A program made the position numbers and the translations under genes. A stretch of DNA of 26,550 nt, taken from contig NZ_CAMLJP010000090.1 in the NCBI RefSeq assembly GCF_946480385.1, positions 1 through 26,550 on the forward strand, in the 5' to 3' direction. The notes under the pieces are model-generated. The model worked only from the letters and a program-made list of their open reading frames with translations. It had not been told where the DNA came from and made no database searches. Source of the stretch: an uncultured Azospirillum sp. (GTDB taxonomy: Bacteria; Pseudomonadota; Alphaproteobacteria; Azospirillales; Azospirillaceae). Positions 14,410 through 23,300 of the stretch are shown piece after piece. Every line of letters begins with the position of its first letter. The first letter of the stretch is position 1.

Positions 14410-16008
14410 ATGAAGCGCATCCTGCTGGGTGCCGGGCTTGGTATGGCCGCGGCGCTGGCGCTGTCGGCGCCGGCCCAGGCGGCGAAGACCCTTGTTTACT
14501 GCTCCGAGGGTAGCCCCGAAAACTTCAACCCCATGTTGAACACGACCGGCACCAGTTTCGACGTTGCTCTCCCGGTCTACAACAATCTCGTCCAGTTCGA
14601 GTATGGCGGCACCAAGGTCGTTCCTGGCCTTGCCGAGTCCTGGACCATCTCCGACGATGGTCTGGTCTACACCTTCAAGCTGCGTGCCGGCGCCAAGTGG
14701 CACAGCAACAACGACTTCAAGCCGACGCGCGATGCCAACGCCGACGACGTGATCTTCTCGTTCGAGCGCCAGTGGAAGGCGGACAACCCCTTCCACAAGG
14801 TGTCGGGCGGCGCCTACGACTACTTCAACGACATGGCGATGCCCAAGCTGTTGAAGTCGATCGAGAAGGTTGACGACCTGACGGTCCGCTTCACGCTGAA
14901 TCAGGTCGAGGCGCCGTTCCTGGCCAACCTCGCCATGCCGTTCGCGCCGATCATGTCGGCCGAATATGCCGCGATGCTGCTGAAGAAGGGCATGCCGGAG
15001 AAGCTGGACCAGGTTCCGATCGGCACCGGTCCCTTCCAGTTCGTCGCCTATCAGAAGGACGCCGTCATCCGTTACAAGGCGTTCGACCAGTATTGGGGCG
15101 GCAAGCAGCCGCTCGACAATCTCGTCTTCGCGATCACGCCTGACGCGGCGGTCCGGCTGGCCAAGCTGAAGGCCGGCGAATGCCAGGTGATGCCGTACCC
15201 GAACCCGGCCGACATCGACGGCATGAAGAAGGACAGCTCGATCGTCGTGCAGGAGCAGGAAGGCCTGAACGTCGGCTACCTGTCCTTCAACGTGACGAAG
15301 AAGCCGTTCGACGACGTCCGCGTCCGCCGAGCCGTCAGCATGGCGATGGACAAGAAGGCCATCGTCTCTGCGGTCTATCAGGCCGCCGGCGTCCCGGCCA
15401 AGAACCCGATCCCGCCGACCATGTGGTCGTACAACAACGCGATCGAGGATTATCCGTACGACATCGAGCGGGCGAAGAAGCTGCTGGCCGATGCCGGCTA
15501 CCCCAACGGCTTCGAGACCGATCTGTGGGCAATGCCGGTGCAGCGCCCCTACAACCCGAACGCCAAGCGCATCGCCGAGATGATGCAGGCCGATCTGGCC
15601 AAGGTCGGCATCAAGGCGAAGATCGTGCAGTACGAGTGGGGCGAATACCGCAAGCGGATGCAGCAGGGCGAGCACCAGATGGGCATGCTCGGCTGGACCG
15701 GCGACAACGGCGACCCCGACAACTTCCTCTACACCCTGCTGGGCTGCGAGGCGGCCCGTCCGGGCGGCAACAACCTGTCGAAGTGGTGCAACAAGGAGTT
15801 CGACGACCTCGTCGTCCAGGCCAAGCGCACCACCGACATCGCCGCCCGCACCAAGCTGTACGAGCAGGCGCAGGTCATCTTCAAGGAAGAGGCTCCCTGG
15901 TACACCATCGCCCATTCGGTGGTTTACATGGGCCTCGCCAAGAACGTCGTCGGCTACAAGATGGATCCGTTCGGCATCCATCGCTTTGAAGGCGTCGATC
16001 TGAAGTGA
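14410..16008 (+). CDS. dppA: Dipeptide ABC transporter periplasmic binding protein
   Basis: This encodes 532 residues. The ATG at 14410 follows GGGAGG with 8-nt spacing. The signal peptide is residues 1-24 (basic 'MKR', a hydrophobic core, cleavage after 'AQA'). The mature protein starts 'AKTLVYCSEGSPENFNPMLNTTGTSFD', characteristic of DppA. The SBP_bac_5 domain includes 'VVPGLAESWTISDDGLVYTFKLRAGAKWH', 'GTGPFQFVAYQKD', 'FDDVRVRRAVSMAMDKKAIV' and 'GMLGWTGDNGDPDNF'. It binds dipeptides in the periplasm and delivers them to DppBCDF; DppA proteins can also carry haem or 5-aminolevulinate. It is the first gene of the operon. A stem-loop after its stop probably keeps its mRNA more abundant than the permease part. 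Confidence 0.96.
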   Translation: MKRILLGAGLGMAAALALSAPAQAAKTLVYCSEGSPENFNPMLNTTGTSFDVALPVYNNLVQFEYGGTKVVPGLAESWTISDDGLVYTFKLRAGAKWHSNNDFKPTRDANADDVIFSFERQWKADNPFHKVSGGAYDYFNDMAMPKLLKSIEKVDDLTVRFTLNQVEAPFLANLAMPFAPIMSAEYAAMLLKKGMPEKLDQVPIGTGPFQFVAYQKDAVIRYKAFDQYWGGKQPLDNLVFAITPDAAVRLAKLKAGECQVMPYPNPADIDGMKKDSSIVVQEQEGLNVGYLSFNVTKKPFDDVRVRRAVSMAMDKKAIVSAVYQAAGVPAKNPIPPTMWSYNNAIEDYPYDIERAKKLLADAGYPNGFETDLWAMPVQRPYNPNAKRIAEMMQADLAKVGIKAKIVQYEWGEYRKRMQQGEHQMGMLGWTGDNGDPDNFLYTLLGCEAARPGGNNLSKWCNKEFDDLVVQAKRTTDIAARTKLYEQAQVIFKEEAPWYTIAHSVVYMGLAKNVVGYKMDPFGIHRFEGVDLK

Positions 16009-16016
16009 TGCATGGC

Positions 16017-16038
16017 GCACCCCTGCAAAAAGGGGTGC
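16017..16038 (+). other. Intercistronic stem-loop between dppA and dppB
   Basis: GCACCCCT (16017-16024) and AGGGGTGC (16031-16038) form a perfect 8-bp stem with loop GCAAAA, 8 nt after the dppA stop. No T-run follows. It suits a partial terminator or 3' stabiliser giving excess binding protein. The rest of the 219-nt spacer to dppB shows no gene. Confidence 0.7.
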
Positions 16039-16227
16039 GGCGGTGACTGTTTCGGGTTGGGGGCATGGGTTGCCACGCCTCCAACCCTTTGGATCGAGTG
16101 ACATTCCCGACCCTGCGCAAGCGGGGAAGGGGCGGAGTGGGGCAGGTGCCCCTGACGGAACGGGGCGTTGCCAAGTCAGCGCTCCGTTCCAGTTTTCACC
16201 GTAGTTTTAAAAAACGAGTACCCTTCG

Positions 16228-17238
16228 ATGCTTCGCTTCATCCTGACGCGGGTGAGCTTGGTGATTCCGACCTTTCTCGGAATCACCTTTCTGACCTTCA
16301 TCCTGATCCGGCTGGTTCCCGGCGACCCCATCGAGGTGCGCACGGGCGAGAGAGGCATCGCGCCTGAACGGCTGGCCGAACTGCGCCACGAGATGGGCCT
16401 GGACCGGCCGCTCTGGCACCAGTTCCTCGATTATGTCAGCAACGTGCTGCATGGTGATTTCGGCCTGTCGCTGATCACCCACAATTCGGTGCTGAGCGAG
16501 TTCCTGACGCTGTTTCCGGCGACGCTGGAACTGGCGCTATGCGCCATGCTGTTCGCGACGCTGGTCGGGCTGCCCGCCGGCATCCTGGCGGCGGTGAAGC
16601 GCGGATCGCTGTTCGACCATGGCGTGATGGGCCTCAGCCTGACCGGCTATTCGATGCCGATCTTCTGGTGGGGCCTGCTGCTGATCCTGTTCTTCTCGGT
16701 CGGGCTGGGCTGGACCCCGGTGTCGGGCCGCCTGGATCTGGTCTATTATGTGGAGCCGGCGACCGGCTTCATGCTGATCGACACGCTGAAGGCCGGTGAT
16801 TACGAGGCGTTCCGTTCCGCGCTCGGCCATCTGGTGCTGCCGACCATCGTGCTGGGCACCGTGCCGCTGGCCGTGGTGGCGCGCATGACGCGCTCCGCCA
16901 TGCTGGAGGTGCTGGGCGAGGATTACATCCGCACCGCCCGCGCCAAGGGTCTGGCCGACGGCCGGGTCATCGGCATGCATGCGCTGCGCAACGCGCTGAT
17001 TCCGGTGGTGACCGTCATCGGCCTGCAGGTCGGCACGCTGCTGGGTGGCGCCATCCTGACCGAGACCATCTTCTCCTGGCCGGGGGTCGGCAAATGGCTG
17101 ATCGAATCGATCAACCGCCGCGACTATCCGGCGCTGCAGGGCGGTGTCCTGCTGATCGCCACCTCGGTGATCCTGGTCAACCTTCTGGTGGACGTGCTTT
17201 ACGGCGTCCTCAACCCCCGCATCCGTCACGCGCGGTGA
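16228..17238 (+). CDS. dppB: Dipeptide ABC transporter permease DppB
   Basis: This encodes 336 residues from the ATG at 16228, where the product begins MLRFILTRVSLVIPTFLGITFLTFILIRLVPGDP, the standard DppB/OppB start. The frame stays open 20 codons upstream without family resemblance. There are about six membrane helices. The cytoplasmic coupling loop is 'EDYIRTARAKGLADGRVIGMHALRNALIPV', the EAA-type contact with the ATPases. The end 'GGAILTETIFSWPGVGKWLIESINRRDYPALQG' is typical. It forms the inner-membrane channel with DppC. The ribosome site (ACGAG) is weak despite the long spacer. dppC follows after 9 nt. Confidence 0.96.
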   Translation: MLRFILTRVSLVIPTFLGITFLTFILIRLVPGDPIEVRTGERGIAPERLAELRHEMGLDRPLWHQFLDYVSNVLHGDFGLSLITHNSVLSEFLTLFPATLELALCAMLFATLVGLPAGILAAVKRGSLFDHGVMGLSLTGYSMPIFWWGLLLILFFSVGLGWTPVSGRLDLVYYVEPATGFMLIDTLKAGDYEAFRSALGHLVLPTIVLGTVPLAVVARMTRSAMLEVLGEDYIRTARAKGLADGRVIGMHALRNALIPVVTVIGLQVGTLLGGAILTETIFSWPGVGKWLIESINRRDYPALQGGVLLIATSVILVNLLVDVLYGVLNPRIRHAR

Positions 17239-17247
17239 GGCCAATCC

Positions 17248-18171
17248 ATGTCCGCTGAATATTCGACCAACGCAGAACCCGCCACCCCCGAACCGGTCGC
17301 CGTGTCGCGCCCGCCGCACCCGCTGACCGAGTTCTGGTATCACTTCCGCCAGAACAAGGGCGCGCTGGGCGGTCTGGTGGTGATCGCGCTGATCGCGCTG
17401 ATCGCCATCTTCGCCGGTGTCGTCGCCCCGCACGATCCCGATATCCAGTACCGCGATGCGATCCTGACCCCGCCGGTCTGGCAGGATGGCGGCACCTGGA
17501 CCTACATCCTCGGCACCGACGACATCGGTCGCGACATGCTGTCCCGCCTGATGTACGGCGCGCGGCTGTCGATGATGATCGGCCTGATCGTCGTCACCCT
17601 GTCGCTGGCCGTCGGGCTGGGGCTGGGGCTGATCGCCGGCTTCTTCGGCGGGATGGCCGACGTGCTGATCATGCGCGGCATGGACATCCTGCTGGCGCTG
17701 CCGTCGCTGCTGCTGGCCGTCGTGGTGGCCGCCATCCTCGGGCCGGGGCTGGTGAACGCCATGCTGGCGGTGTCGGTGGTGGTGATCCCGCATTATGCCC
17801 GCCTGACCCGCGCCGCCGTGCTGGCGGAGGTGAACAAGGACTATGTCGTCGCCTCCCGCGTTGCCGGGGCCGGGCCGATGCGCCTGATGCTGATCGTGGT
17901 TCTGCCGAACTGTCTGGCGCCGCTGATCGTGCAGGCGACGCTGGGCTTCTCCACCGCCATCCTGGACGCGGCGGCGCTCGGCTTCCTCGGTCTCGGCGCC
18001 CAGCCGCCGACGCCGGAATGGGGCACCATGCTGGCCTCCTCGCTGCAGTTCCTCCAGCGCGCGCCCTGGGTCGTGACCTGGCCCGGCATCGCCATCCTGG
18101 TGACCGTGCTGGCCTTCAATCTGTTGGGCGACGGTCTTCGCGACGCGCTCGACCCCAAGCTGAAACGTTGA
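17248..18171 (+). CDS. dppC: Dipeptide ABC transporter permease DppC
   Basis: This encodes 307 residues. The ATG at 17248 follows a GTGAGG-type site. A Pro-rich cytoplasmic N-terminus (about 1-35) leads to the OppC_N region, '[37 protein letters not shown]'. The core has '[31 protein letters not shown]', a DppC/OppC hallmark. The coupling loop '[36 protein letters not shown]' is followed by '[20 protein letters not shown]'. It pairs with DppB in the inner membrane. dppD begins 4 nt after its stop, so translation is probably coupled. A nine-base unit ATCGCGCTG repeats in the first membrane helix (IALIALIAI), a coding repeat only. Confidence 0.96.
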   Translation: MSAEYSTNAEPATPEPVAVSRPPHPLTEFWYHFRQNKGALGGLVVIALIALIAIFAGVVAPHDPDIQYRDAILTPPVWQDGGTWTYILGTDDIGRDMLSRLMYGARLSMMIGLIVVTLSLAVGLGLGLIAGFFGGMADVLIMRGMDILLALPSLLLAVVVAAILGPGLVNAMLAVSVVVIPHYARLTRAAVLAEVNKDYVVASRVAGAGPMRLMLIVVLPNCLAPLIVQATLGFSTAILDAAALGFLGLGAQPPTPEWGTMLASSLQFLQRAPWVVTWPGIAILVTVLAFNLLGDGLRDALDPKLKR

Positions 18172-18175
18172 CCTC

Positions 18176-19164
18176 ATGCCTCTTCTCGACATCAAGAACC
18201 TGTCGGTCGAGTTCACCACCCGCGCCGGCACCTTCCGCGCGGTGGATGGCATCGACCTGACCGTGGACGAAGGCGAGGTCGTCGGCATCGTCGGCGAATC
18301 CGGCTCCGGCAAGTCCGTGACCTCGCTGGCCGTGATGGGGCTTCTCGGCTCCAACGGCCGCGTGGTCGCCGACCGGATGATGTTCGCCGGCAACGACCTG
18401 CTGACCATGCCCGCCGCCCAGCGCCGGAAGATCACCGGCAAGGACGTCGCCATGGTCTTCCAGGAGCCGATGACCAGCCTGAACCCCTGCTTCACCGTCG
18501 GTTTCCAGATCATGGAAACCCTGCGGGTGCATGAGGGGCTGTCCGGCAAGGCGTTGCGCAACCGCGCCATCGCCCTGCTGGAACAGGTCGGCATCCCGGC
18601 GCCGGAAACCCGGCTGTCCGCCTTCCCGCACCAGCTGTCGGGCGGCATGAGCCAGCGCGTGATGATCGCCATCGCCATCGCCTGCAACCCGCGCCTGCTG
18701 GTGGCGGACGAGCCGACGACGGCGCTGGACGTCACCATCCAGAAGCAGATCCTCGACCTGCTGGTCCAACTGCAGCGCGAGCGCGGCATGGCGCTGATCC
18801 TCATCACCCACGACATGGGCGTGGTGGCGGAAACGGCGCAGCGCGTCGTCGTCATGTATGCCGGCCAGGTGGCGGAGACGCGGCCTGTCGGCTCCCTGTT
18901 CGAGCGGCCGCGCCACCCCTACACCGGCGCCCTGCTCGACGCGTTGCCGGAACGGGCGCTGGGCAAGCGCCGGCTGCCGACCATTCCTGGCATGGTGCCG
19001 GGGATCGCCGACCGACCGGCCGGCTGCCTGTTCAGCCCGCGCTGCCGCTTCGCCGACGCCCGCTGCCGTGCCGAGCGCCCGGCCCTGTTCGATGTGGACG
19101 ACGGGCACGCGCGCTGTTTCTACCCGCTGCCGGACGGCCATCTCGCCGCCGGGGAGGCGCTGTG

Positions 19165-19165
<1 letters not shown>
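18176..19165 (+). CDS. dppD: Dipeptide ABC transporter ATP-binding protein DppD
   Basis: This encodes 329 residues. The nucleotide-binding domain has Walker A 'GESGSGKS' (residues 40-47), a Q-loop in '[19 protein letters not shown]', signature 'LSGGMSQRV' (about 153-161), Walker B '[13 protein letters not shown]' and the switch histidine in 'ILITHDMG'. The oligopeptide-type C-terminal extension is present with its cysteines, '[23 protein letters not shown]...HARCFYPL'; relatives carry an iron-sulfur cluster there. It powers import with DppF. Its stop (TGA at 19163-19165) overlaps the dppF ATG, so the two ATPases are translationally coupled, which suits a heterodimer made in equal amounts. Confidence 0.96.
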
Positions 19166-20190
<1,025 letters not shown>

Positions 20191-20202
20191 GCGGCCGCTC
20201 GG

Positions 20203-20232
20203 CTGTTTGGAAGGCGACTGTCTGGAAGGCGG
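20203..20232. repeat. 15-bp tandem duplication after dppF
   Basis: CTGTTTGGAAGGCGA (20203-20217) is followed by CTGTCTGGAAGGCGG (20218-20232), 13 of 15 identical, and then the start of a third copy (CTGTT). It lies 13 nt after the dppF stop. Confidence 0.8.
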
Positions 20233-20309
20233 CTGTTGAGTGCGGCGGCCGTCTTCTTTACGGTGGGCCCGATTCGTTCCTCAGCCGTCCTATCAGGGAG
20301 AGTGCCGCC

Positions 20310-20798
20310 ATGCCGTCGTTCGACATCGTGTCCGAGACGGACGTCCACGAGATCGACAATGCTCTCGCCGGCGTCCGCCGCGAGATCGAAACCCGGTTCG
20401 ACTTCAAGGGCTCGAAATGCACCGTCGAGCGGACCGAGAACGAGATCGTCCTGCTGGCCGACGACGCGCCGAAGCTGGCGCAGATGCAGGAACTGCTGCG
20501 CGTCTACGTGACCCGGCGCAAGCTCGACGCCGCGGCGCTCGACTTCACCGCCCAGCCGCAGCGGGCCGCCGGTGACGCCCTGCGCCACACCGTGACGATC
20601 AAGCAGGGAATCGCGCAGGATCTGGCGAAGACCATCGTCAAAGGGATCAAGGACAGCAAGATGAAGGTCCAGGTCTCGATCCAGGGCGACGAGCTGCGGG
20701 TGACGGGCAAGAAGCGCGACGACCTCCAGGAGGCCATCGCCCTGGTCAAGCGGTTGGGCATCGAACAGCCGCTGCAGTACCAGAATTTTCGCGATTGA
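20310..20798 (+). CDS. yajQ: YajQ-family nucleotide-binding protein
   Basis: This encodes 162 residues, the standard YajQ length. The start 'MPSFDIVSETDVHEIDNALAGVRREIETRFDFKGS' and the end 'MKVQVSIQGDELRVTGKKRDDLQEAIALVKRLGIEQPLQYQNFRD' are diagnostic of the two-domain YajQ fold. The ATG follows CAGGGAGAG. YajQ proteins bind nucleotides, with a cyclic-di-GMP effector role shown in Xanthomonas, and may touch RNA or transcription factors. It is separated from dppF by 119 nt and probably has its own promoter. A palindrome lies 12 nt after its stop. Confidence 0.96.
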   Translation: MPSFDIVSETDVHEIDNALAGVRREIETRFDFKGSKCTVERTENEIVLLADDAPKLAQMQELLRVYVTRRKLDAAALDFTAQPQRAAGDALRHTVTIKQGIAQDLAKTIVKGIKDSKMKVQVSIQGDELRVTGKKRDDLQEAIALVKRLGIEQPLQYQNFRD

Positions 20799-20810
20799 CG
20801 GCCCTTCGGA

Positions 20811-20870
20811 CCGGCAAGGCTTGCCGGCCGCTGGGAAACTTCTGCCGGGCGGCTGGGTAATTTTTGCCGG
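20811..20870. promoter_or_regulatory. Phased upstream repeats, enhancer-like
   Basis: GCTGGGAAACTTCTGCCGG (20830-20848) and GCTGGGTAATTTTTGCCGG (20852-20870) match at 16 of 19 positions with a 22-bp period. A third element, the palindrome CCGGCAAG-G-CTTGCCGG (20811-20827), lies 21 bp further upstream. Read on the minus strand, all three begin CCGGCA. They sit 53-112 bp before a sigma-54 promoter and are phased by two helical turns, as expected for sites of a bacterial enhancer-binding protein. They resemble FlbD-type flagellar elements from memory only. The palindrome could also be a yajQ 3' hairpin. Confidence 0.55.
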
Positions 20871-20922
20871 TCAAATCGTCGCAGGGGTGAGTGGGGCCCT
20901 TGCGATCCGCCGGTTGTGTTGA

Positions 20923-20937
20923 TGGCGTGATTTTTGC
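20923..20937 (+). promoter_or_regulatory. Sigma-54 (RpoN) promoter
   Basis: TGGCGTGATTTTTGC has GG and GC exactly 10 bp apart, matching TGGCAC-N5-TTGC at all but two weakly conserved positions. Transcription would start near 20949, about 31 nt before the ATG at 20980. Confidence 0.7.
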
Positions 20938-20942
20938 GTGTG

Positions 20943-20971
20943 TCCCTGCGGTTCGCCACTAACCGCAGGGA
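20943..20971. repeat. Perfect 11-bp inverted repeat at the transcription start
   Basis: TCCCTGCGGTT (20943-20953) and AACCGCAGGGA (20961-20971) are perfect reverse complements around CGCCACT. The right arm contains the only ribosome-site-like GGGA before the ATG at 20980. If the whole dyad were transcribed it would hide that site. With the sigma-54 start near 20949, half the left arm is lost, so a protein-binding operator is the other reading. Confidence 0.75.
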
Positions 20972-20979
20972 ATGGTCCC

Positions 20980-21387
20980 ATGTCGATGATGGCCAACAGC
21001 GAGGCCACGCAAGCCATGCGCATCAGGGCGGAAGACGTCCTGGAGCGCAAAGGGACGCTCGCGTCCCGGCAGGCGGGTGCGCTGGCCGGTCAGTTCGCGG
21101 CGATGCTGGAAACCCTGAACGGGGTGGGGGAGGGTGGAACCTCCGGCGCCGACGGCACCGGCGTGGTGCCGAACGCCCAGCCCTCCGTCCGTCTCGGCGT
21201 CGGTGCCGTCACCCTGTTCGCCCAGGAAGAGGGGCAGGGCGAGGCCGCCATGGATCCTGCATCAATGGTGCCCGATCCCCAGGACCCGGCAACCGCGATG
21301 CAGGTGGTGGAAAGCGCCATCCAGGCCGGCGACGGAACGAACTTCCGCTGGTTGACGACCCTGATGACGCAGAACTCCGCGGCTTAG
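20980..21387 (+). CDS. Unknown 135-residue protein under a sigma-54 promoter
   Basis: The ATG at 20980 lies just after the inverted repeat, with GGGA about 8 nt upstream. The product starts MSMMANSEATQAMRIRAEDV, has a helical N-terminal third ('VLERKGTLASRQAGALAGQFAAMLETLNGV'), then a Gly/Ser/Asp-rich linker and a C-terminal helix ending 'FRWLTTLMTQNSAA'. There is no signal peptide, membrane segment or recognised motif. Composition (small residues, disordered middle, helical ends) resembles exported or structural accessory proteins. With the sigma-54 promoter and phased elements, a flagellar or envelope role is conceivable, but this is inference. It converges with the minus-strand gene at 21403, leaving 15 nt. 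Confidence 0.7.
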   Translation: MSMMANSEATQAMRIRAEDVLERKGTLASRQAGALAGQFAAMLETLNGVGEGGTSGADGTGVVPNAQPSVRLGVGAVTLFAQEEGQGEAAMDPASMVPDPQDPATAMQVVESAIQAGDGTNFRWLTTLMTQNSAA

Positions 21388-21402
21388 CGCCTTAACAGTT
21401 CC

Positions 21403-21618
21403 TCAGAACCCGCGTCCAAACTCGGCCCAGGACTGCGCGACGTCCGCCGAGTCCGGCTTGCGCTTGCCGCCGCCGTGACGGGTACGGAAGCCGGCGAACA
21501 GGTCCGCCATCGCGATATGCGGCAGCACCTCGGCGAAGGTGAAGCCGGCGGGAGCGATGCCGGCCGGAGCCAGGACGGCGGGACCGGCGAACAGGCGGCT
21601 CAGAATGCTCGACATCAT
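21403..21618 (-). CDS. Small 71-residue hypothetical protein
   Basis: The ATG at 21618 follows AAGGGGAA with about 6-nt spacing, a good ribosome site; a second ATG comes directly after. The product is MMSSILSRLFAG followed by an Ala/Pro/Gly-rich mildly hydrophobic stretch ('PAVLAPAGIAPAGFTFAEVL'), then 'GFRTRHGGGKRKPDSADVAQSWAEFGRGF'. The basic Gly/Lys patch and the C-terminal aromatic segment are distinctive, but I know no family. It could be a short secreted or membrane-associated peptide. It reads out of the dyad-rich gap shared with the oxalate antiporter gene. Support is the ribosome site and compact placement; frame length alone would not suffice. Confidence 0.5.
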   Translation of the reverse strand: MMSSILSRLFAGPAVLAPAGIAPAGFTFAEVLPHIAMADLFAGFRTRHGGGKRKPDSADVAQSWAEFGRGF

Positions 21619-21699
21619 GTGATTTCCCCTTGCTGCGGCACCGTCCGCCGGCGCCGTCGACCATGAGCGGATCATGCGCCCGGCTCTGCGCCGCAACAA

Positions 21700-21890
21700 G
21701 ATATTCTGTATACCAGATACAGTATTTCAAATATGTGTGCGCCGCATGGCTCGACCTTGACAGTTTGGTTCGTCAGGCAAGCAATGTGTGCATGACAGCA
21801 ATCGCGAAAAAGCGAGCCTTTTCAACGCATTCCACGATGTGGAAAAGAATAACGCATTCGGTATCCGGTATTTGGAATACGGATTGTTGA
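21700..21890. promoter_or_regulatory. Dyad-rich control region upstream of the oxalate antiporter
   Basis: Four dyads occur in an AT-richer island: CTGTAT-ACCAG-ATACAG (21706-21722), TATTT-C-AAATA (21723-21733), TTCCAC-GAT-GTGGAA (21830-21844) and GTATT-TGG-AATAC (21868-21880), the last extendable to ATCCG/CGGAT. TTGACA at 21757-21762 may be a -35 box with a weak -10 (AGCAAT). The GTAT...ATAC cores resemble operators of GntR/FCD-type regulators; which protein binds is unknown. The remaining gap to 21991 shows no gene. Confidence 0.55.
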
Positions 21891-21991
21891 GGCGCACTGT
21901 CATCTCCGAACGGCGCATGACGCGGTGCGATACGGATGGACCGCCGCACTCCGAGACTTCTGCGCTCCCACGCTCAACGGGACTTTGGGGC

Positions 21992-23287
21992 ATGACCACA
22001 GAGACGACCGAAGACCGCGGTCTTCTGACAAACAAATGGTTCCAGCTCAGCGTCGGCCTGCTCTGCATGGCGATGATCGCCAACCTGCAATATGGCTGGA
22101 CGCTGTTCGTCGATCCCATCGACGCCAAGCATGGCTGGGGACGTGCAGCCATCCAGATCGCCTTTTCCATCTTCGTCTTCACCGAAACCTGGCTGGTCCC
22201 GATCGAAGGCTGGTTCGTCGACCGCTACGGCCCGCAGGCGGTGGTGCTGGTCGGCAGCCTGCTGGTCGGCGGCTCCTGGGTGATCGACAGCCAGGCCTCG
22301 TCGCTGCCGATGCTCTACACCGCGGCGGTGATCTCCGGCATCGGCGCCGGCTGCGTCTATGGCACCTGCGTCGGCAACGCGCTGAAGTGGTTCCCTCAGC
22401 AGCGCGGGCTGGCCGCCGGCGTCACCGCCGCCGGCTTCGGCGCCGGAGCGGGCGCCACAGTCATTCCGATCGCCAACATGATCGCCAACCAGGGCTATGA
22501 GCATGCCTTCCTGGTCTTCGGCATCGGGCAGGGCGTGGTGATCTTCGTGCTGTCCTTCTTCCTGCGCAAGGCGCCGAAGTCGAACGCGGCGGCGCGCAAG
22601 ACCGGACCGGCCCAGACCAAGATCGACCATCCGCCGGCCCGCGTCATCCGCACGCCGGTGTTCTGGCTGCTCTACCTGATGTTCGTGATGGTGGCGTCCG
22701 GTGGCCTGATGGCGGCGGCCCAGATCGCGCCGATCGCCCATGACTTCCACGTCGCCGATTCGCCGATCAACATGTTCGGCTTCATCCTGCCGGCCCTGAC
22801 CCTGGCGATTTCGCTGGACCGCGTGCTGGATGGCGCCGGGCGGCCCTTCTTCGGCTGGGTGTCCGACCGCATCGGCCGCGAGAACACCATGTTCATCGCC
22901 TTCGGCACCGCCGCCATCGCCATCGTCCTGGTGACGCAGCTGGGCCGCAACCCGGTGGCGTTCGTGATCTTCACCGCGATGTTCTTCTGCGTGTTCGGCG
23001 AGATCTACAGCCTGTTCCCGGCCACCGCCGGCGACACCTTCGGCTCGAAGTTCGCGACGACCAACGCCGGCATGCTCTACACCGCCAAGGGCACGGCGGC
23101 GCTGCTGGTCCCGATCAGCAGCATCATCGCCGGCCACTTCGGCTGGCAGGCCGTGTTCTACATCGCCGCCAGCTTCAATCTGGTCGCCGCCATCCTGGCG
23201 ATGTTCGTCCTGAAGCCGCTGCGCGCCAGCTTCATCCAGGCCGACGATTACGGATTGCAGCCGGCCGCCGTCACCGCGGAGCGCTGA
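21992..23287 (+). CDS. Oxalate:formate antiporter-like MFS transporter (OFA family)
   Basis: This encodes 431 residues from the ATG at 21992; upstream codons in frame are not membrane-like. Twelve membrane helices are evident. Landmarks are 'LLCMAMIANLQYGWTLFVDPIDAKHGW' at the start, 'EGWFVDRYGPQAVVLVG', 'GIGAGCVYGTCVGNALKWFPQQRGLAAGVTAAGFGAGAGATV' (a strong OFA/OxlT signature) and 'DGAGRPFFGWVSDRIGREN' between the halves. 'NAGMLYTAKGTAALLVP' contains Lys366, likely equivalent to the substrate-binding lysine of OxlT. It exchanges extracellular oxalate for intracellular formate. No oxalate decarboxylation genes lie within view. It converges with the S49 peptidase gene 13 nt away, and the long dyad-rich leader suggests tight regulation. 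Confidence 0.9.
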   Translation: MTTETTEDRGLLTNKWFQLSVGLLCMAMIANLQYGWTLFVDPIDAKHGWGRAAIQIAFSIFVFTETWLVPIEGWFVDRYGPQAVVLVGSLLVGGSWVIDSQASSLPMLYTAAVISGIGAGCVYGTCVGNALKWFPQQRGLAAGVTAAGFGAGAGATVIPIANMIANQGYEHAFLVFGIGQGVVIFVLSFFLRKAPKSNAAARKTGPAQTKIDHPPARVIRTPVFWLLYLMFVMVASGGLMAAAQIAPIAHDFHVADSPINMFGFILPALTLAISLDRVLDGAGRPFFGWVSDRIGRENTMFIAFGTAAIAIVLVTQLGRNPVAFVIFTAMFFCVFGEIYSLFPATAGDTFGSKFATTNAGMLYTAKGTAALLVPISSIIAGHFGWQAVFYIAASFNLVAAILAMFVLKPLRASFIQADDYGLQPAAVTAER

Positions 23288-23300
23288 CGGCAGGCGTCCT

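Noticed and set aside
17380..17412. ATCGCGCTG repeats in dppC
   Set aside because: They encode a membrane helix (IALIALIAI). Codon-level repetition explains them.
16537..18855. A 772-codon open frame on the minus strand
   Set aside because: It lies antisense to dppB, dppC and dppD, which have clear family motifs. Its His/Gln/Arg/Asp-rich product is typical of antisense frames in GC-rich DNA.
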